In this document: positions 58,344 through 61,252 of the stretch, one piece after another
Position numbering within the stretch: the stretch's first letter is position 1
Layout of the letters: each line of letters opens with the position of its first letter
Source: DASYRM01 sp036004405
GTDB taxonomy: Bacteria; Acidobacteriota; Vicinamibacteria; Vicinamibacterales; UBA2999
Direction: 5' to 3'
NCBI GenBank assembly: GCA_036004405.1
Contig: DASYRM010000197.1
Coordinates: 1-61,252 of the forward strand
DNA: 61,252 bases
Program-made: the position numbers and the translations under genes
Notes under the pieces: generated by a model
Seen by the model: only the letters and a program-made list of their open reading frames with translations
Told to the model about the DNA's origin: nothing
The model's database searches: none

Positions 58344-59051
58344 ATGGATTCCCATCTTCGGCACAGCATGTTCCGGTATTACGACGAGCGCGCCCCCGAG
58401 TACGAGGAAGCGTATCTGCTGGGGACCGGTACGGCCTCGATTCGCGACCCGAGTGTGTTCCAGGCCGAAGCGTCGCTGCTGGAACCAATCGTGGAACGAT
58501 TCGGCCGCGGGCGGATCATCGATGTCGCCTGCGGCACGGCGTATTGGCTCCCCCACTACGCTCGACGATGCTCCCACATCACTCTCCTTGATCAATCAGA
58601 GAAGATGCTCGACGAGAGCAAGAGGAAGGCCGCGGCCTGTGGCGTGCTGGACCGCTGCTCGATTGTGCGTGCGGATTTCTTCGACTGCCAATTGGCCAAG
58701 GGCTCCTGCGACTCGGCGCTGATCGGTTTCTTGTTCAGCCATCTGACCGTCGAGCAAGAACGGCTCGCGTTCGCGCGACTCGAGGCGCTGCTCGGCGAAT
58801 CCGGCGAGTTTCTGATCCTCGATTCCGCATGGAGCACGCCGCGCGCGGAGGTCAATGCGAAAGTGGAACATCAAGAGCGGCAGTTGAACGACGGCACGCG
58901 GTTCGAAATCTACAAGCGCTACTTCGACGACGAGGATATCCGCGGCTGGGGAGACAGCTACGGTGTGACGCTTCGCGTCGAGCATTTCGGGGCCGCCTTC
59001 TTGGCTGTGTCTGGCAGGTTTGTCCATGGAAGCCTGGCGCACGAAGCCTGA
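58344..59051 (+). CDS. Class I SAM-dependent methyltransferase
   Basis: The 235-aa protein is a Rossmann-fold methyltransferase. SAM-binding motif I is RIIDVACGTAYWLPHYA, the acidic residue after beta-2 is in ITLLDQSEKML, and IVRADFFDC marks motif III. The N-terminus (MFRYYDERAPEYEEAYLLG) is the usual cap of small-molecule methyltransferases. Substrate unknown. Its last 26 bases overlap the next gene, which encodes a nucleosidase that can clear the by-product S-adenosylhomocysteine. Confidence 0.88.
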   Translation: MDSHLRHSMFRYYDERAPEYEEAYLLGTGTASIRDPSVFQAEASLLEPIVERFGRGRIIDVACGTAYWLPHYARRCSHITLLDQSEKMLDESKRKAAACGVLDRCSIVRADFFDCQLAKGSCDSALIGFLFSHLTVEQERLAFARLEALLGESGEFLILDSAWSTPRAEVNAKVEHQERQLNDGTRFEIYKRYFDDEDIRGWGDSYGVTLRVEHFGAAFLAVSGRFVHGSLAHEA

Positions 59052-59769
59052 AGACGCGGAAGCGGTCTCGCGGGAATACGCCATCGTACTGCTCGTGTCT
59101 GCCAACGCAGAGTGGGCGGCGGTCAAGGAGGTCCTGCGCCCAGAGCGAATCGAGCCGACTCTGTACGGGGAGTTCTTCACGCATGTCGTCGGGACCGAGG
59201 ACGTTCTGTTGTTCCACGGCGGCTGGGGAAAGATCGCGGCGGCGGCGTCCACAGAGTACGCGATCACCCGATGGCACCCTGAAGTCCTGATCAACCTCGG
59301 TACCTGCGGCGGCATTGAAGGGCGGGTCCAACGCGGAGACAAGCTGCTTGTCACCAGCGCAATCACCTACGACGTTCAGGAGGCGATGGGCGATTCCTCC
59401 GAAGCGATCCGCTGGTACACAACCGATATCGATCTGACGTGGCTGGGCGACTCCCTGCCTATCGAGGTGAGGCGGGTCCCTTTGGTCTCTGGCGATCGGG
59501 ACCTGGTTCCGTCGCAGGTGTCCGAGCTGGTGGACCGCTTCGATGCGGTGGCGGGAGATTGGGAGTCCGGCGCCATCGCGTGGGTGGCGCATCGTCATCG
59601 CGTCCCGCTGTTGATCATCAGAGCGGTGTCGGATCTCGTGAACGACGAGGCCGGTGAAGCGATCGGGGCCATCGCCGTGTTCCAGGCCGCGGCGAAGACG
59701 CTCATGCAGGCCCTTCTCGGCGACCTCGACATCCTGGTTCCCTACGTGCTCGCCCGCCGTGGCGTCTGA
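59026..59769 (+). CDS. MTA/SAH nucleosidase-like protein (PNP/UDP phosphorylase family)
   Basis: The 247-aa protein has the PNP_UDP fold: NLGTCGGIEGRVQRGDKLLVTSA, a glutamate in DWESGAIAWVAHRHRVPLLIIR (binds ribose), and the catalytic Asp in AVSDLVND. This arrangement matches 5'-methylthioadenosine/S-adenosylhomocysteine nucleosidases more than phosphorylases. The ATG at 59026 lies inside the methyltransferase gene; a TTG six bases earlier is possible. Removing SAH would relieve product inhibition of the methyltransferase, giving the overlap a sensible meaning. Confidence 0.8.
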   Translation: MEAWRTKPEDAEAVSREYAIVLLVSANAEWAAVKEVLRPERIEPTLYGEFFTHVVGTEDVLLFHGGWGKIAAAASTEYAITRWHPEVLINLGTCGGIEGRVQRGDKLLVTSAITYDVQEAMGDSSEAIRWYTTDIDLTWLGDSLPIEVRRVPLVSGDRDLVPSQVSELVDRFDAVAGDWESGAIAWVAHRHRVPLLIIRAVSDLVNDEAGEAIGAIAVFQAAAKTLMQALLGDLDILVPYVLARRGV

Positions 59770-59773
59770 GTTC

Positions 59774-60724
59774 ATGAGAATCACCCTGCCGCTCCTCTTC
59801 TTCGCCGGCGTCGTCGCGGGCTCGAGCCTGGCCGGCGTGGGAAGCACGCTGCCCGCGCTGAAGGCGGAGCGCTGGGTGAACTCGGCGCCACTCACAGCCG
59901 CCGGGCTGCGTGGCAAAGTCGTGCTGGTCGACGTGTGGGAGTACACCTGCATCAACTGGATTCGGACCTCGCCGTATGTCAAGGCGTGGAATCGCGACTA
60001 CGTTGCGCTCGGCCTGGTCGTGGTGGGGGTGCACACGCCGGAGTTCGAGTTCGGCAAGCGGGCCGAGAACATCGACCGCGGGATTCGCGACCACGGGCTG
60101 ACCTATCCGATCGCCATCGACAACGACTTCGCCATCTGGCGGGCGCTGGACAACGACGCCTGGCCAGCGAAATACCTGTTCGACCGTCAGGGAAAGCTGG
60201 TCAAGCGCTGGGTGGGCGAAGGGCGCTACGACGAGATCGAATCCGAGATCCGGCGGCTTCTGGCAGAGGCCAACCCTGGCGCTCAGCTGCCCGCTGTCAG
60301 CCACGAGTCAACGGTGTTTGCCAGGACCGGTCAGCCCTCTTACGCCGGCATCACCAACGAGACTTACGTTGGGATCGAGCGACGCCAGCCCGGAACGGTC
60401 ACCCTGGAAGGCGAGTGGCGAAGCGAACATCAGTACATCGAGCTCCGGAAGGGCACCGGCAAGATCGTGCTCCCGTTCACGGCACGCGAAGTGAACCTGG
60501 TTGTCCAACCGGGACCCTCGGGCAGCGCCGCGATGACCGTACTGCTGGACGGACAGCCGGTGGGCGACGCCCATGGTGCAGACGTCGGCACAGACGGCGT
60601 GGCGCGCTTCGATCGGTCTGGCATGATTCGCCTGGTGGCCGGTGCGGCGCGAGGACGGCACGTGCTGACCCTGGTGACCAGCGATCCGGGTGTGCGGGCG
60701 TTCTCCTTCACCTTCGGACCGTGA
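59774..60724 (+). CDS. Thioredoxin-like exported protein with CINW in place of CxxC
   Basis: The 316-aa protein has a signal peptide and the thioredoxin-like domain of the DipZ/TlpA type (residues about 35-180; LTAAGLRGKVVLVDVWEYTCINW, NDAWPAKYLFDRQGKL). A C-terminal beta domain follows (about 195-316). DipZ-type proteins have CINC here; this protein has Cys59-Ile-Asn-Trp62. The Trp codon TGG at 59957-59959 differs from Cys TGC by one base. Without the second cysteine it cannot do normal disulfide exchange; it might act by a one-cysteine mechanism or only bind partners. It is 4 nt after the nucleosidase gene. Confidence 0.87.
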   Translation: MRITLPLLFFAGVVAGSSLAGVGSTLPALKAERWVNSAPLTAAGLRGKVVLVDVWEYTCINWIRTSPYVKAWNRDYVALGLVVVGVHTPEFEFGKRAENIDRGIRDHGLTYPIAIDNDFAIWRALDNDAWPAKYLFDRQGKLVKRWVGEGRYDEIESEIRRLLAEANPGAQLPAVSHESTVFARTGQPSYAGITNETYVGIERRQPGTVTLEGEWRSEHQYIELRKGTGKIVLPFTAREVNLVVQPGPSGSAAMTVLLDGQPVGDAHGADVGTDGVARFDRSGMIRLVAGAARGRHVLTLVTSDPGVRAFSFTFGP

Positions 60725-60743
60725 CGCGGGCAGTCCCTCGATC

Positions 60744-60762
60744 CCTTTCCGCGCGCGAAAGG
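60744..60762 (+). promoter_or_regulatory. Small hairpin over the ribosome-binding site
   Basis: CCTTTC (60744-60749) can pair with GAAAGG (60757-60762), which holds the Shine-Dalgarno of the gene at 60771. It could reduce translation; the stem is only six pairs. Confidence 0.25.
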
Positions 60763-60770
60763 TGGGCACC

Positions 60771-61252
60771 ATGGCATACGCGAGGAGTCGGTTGTTAACC
60801 CTGATGTCAGTCGCTGTGGGGACCATTGTCACCGCTCAGGCTCCAACCTTTGAAGTCTCGACGGTCAAGCGGAACGCGTCGGGTGAGGCCAGGGGAGAGT
60901 CGGTGTTCCAGTCCGATCGATATATGGCGCGCAACGTGCGCGTGCGCGACCTGATCGCGGAGGCGTACCGGGTACGAGCATTCCAGGTTACTGGCGGCCC
61001 TGAATGGATCGGATCGGATCGTTTCGACATCATCGCCAAGGCCGCATCCGCTGCAGCTCTTGCTCCCACGATCGGGCCGGACGGAGCGCGGCGGCCCCCT
61101 GAAACGCCATTCTTGATGTTGCGAGAACTCCTCAAGGATCGGTTCAAGCTGGTCGTACACACCGAGGCACGTGAAGGGCCGACCTACGAACTGATGATGG
61201 CGCGCGACGACAGGAGGAGGGGACCGCAGCTGCGTCCTCCGGAGACCGATTG
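60771..61252 (+). CDS. TIGR03435 family protein, N-terminal part
   Basis: The first 160 residues are present; the gene runs off the right edge. It has a signal peptide (MAYARSRLLTLMSVAVGTIVTAQ) and the family hallmarks: PTFEVSTVKRN, a stretch equal to 'i.AY.v..fQvtGgPeWi.sdrFDI.AKA' (IAEAYRVRAFQVTGGPEWIG), and MLRELLKDRFKLVVHTEAREGPTYEL. TIGR03435 proteins are strongly expanded in soil Acidobacteria and have no known function. AAAGGTGG lies six bases before the ATG. Confidence 0.92.
   Translation, partial: MAYARSRLLTLMSVAVGTIVTAQAPTFEVSTVKRNASGEARGESVFQSDRYMARNVRVRDLIAEAYRVRAFQVTGGPEWIGSDRFDIIAKAASAAALAPTIGPDGARRPPETPFLMLRELLKDRFKLVVHTEAREGPTYELMMARDDRRRGPQLRPPETD

Noticed and set aside
1..61252. 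tRNA, rRNA or riboswitch genes
   Set aside because: No cloverleaf, rRNA-like sequence or known riboswitch consensus was seen in the intergenic regions, which are short. A covariance-model search would be needed to rule them out.

Overview
The window is GC-rich, densely coded bacterial DNA with about 57 protein genes or gene remnants and no rRNA, tRNA, CRISPR array or intact transposon. The gene content points to Acidobacteriota, probably a Vicinamibacteria-like soil lineage. The evidence is an Oar-like TonB-dependent receptor with a carboxypeptidase-type N-terminal domain, a TIGR03435-type protein, several PQQ-type quinoproteins, ECF sigma factors paired with Ser/Thr kinases, and a PEP-CTERM protein. 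This assignment is an inference from family content.

Layout. Positions 1-3200 hold the edge of a DUF2235 (Tle1-like) hydrolase gene, msrB, a two-domain VOC protein, a tiny acidic protein and a DUF2911 protein. Positions 2600-10000 carry a minus-strand operon (quinoprotein with a frameshift, DinB, SnoaL-like, second quinoprotein, DUF2911) facing a divergent cytochrome c-quinoprotein fusion. Positions 10000-14900 hold an M16 protease, an SDR and an AI-2E-type exporter. Positions 15100-21000 form an osmolyte cluster: an OtsA-OtsB fusion, TreS, a GT-A glycosyltransferase and an MscS-like TM-helix channel. Next come a sigma/kinase pair, a cyclophilin, glgB, a PfkB kinase and an RNA 2'-O-methyltransferase. 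Positions 27900-29800 encode a LytS/LytTR two-component system.

Positions 29900-36500 hold an ICMT-like methyltransferase, a Uma2 protein, a broken GNAT gene, pheA, a rhomboid protease, ubiX and two conserved hypotheticals. Positions 36560-41090 form a tightly overlapped operon: an EVE protein, two FtsX-type permeases, a MacB/LolD-type ATPase, and an AttH-like lipocalin fused to an FtsX-like membrane segment. Positions 41100-46000 hold a ThDP decarboxylase, a TPR-bearing kinase and an ECF sigma factor. The right third has an orphan IS630-type DNA-binding domain, a 1121-aa TonB receptor, a PEP-CTERM protein, an AlkZ/YcaQ-like protein, a Tat-exported zinc dehydrogenase with a metallo-beta-lactamase-fold partner, a LacI regulator, a TPR lipoprotein, a RibD-type remnant, an overlapping methyltransferase/MTAN pair, a thioredoxin-like protein with a lost cysteine, and a TIGR03435 protein cut by the window end.

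Two non-coding patterns stand out. First, many gene starts lack a Shine-Dalgarno but have a TAnnnT box ending 6-8 nt before the start codon, the mark of leaderless transcription. Second, a family of palindromes of the form GTAG + GC-rich stem + TTCA loop sits at five loci, four of them between convergent genes. It resembles REP/RAYT-type elements, and one copy carries a second hairpin inside its loop. Short G-rich repeats with a 9-bp period also sit at gene junctions and in two cases appear to supply the ribosome-binding site.
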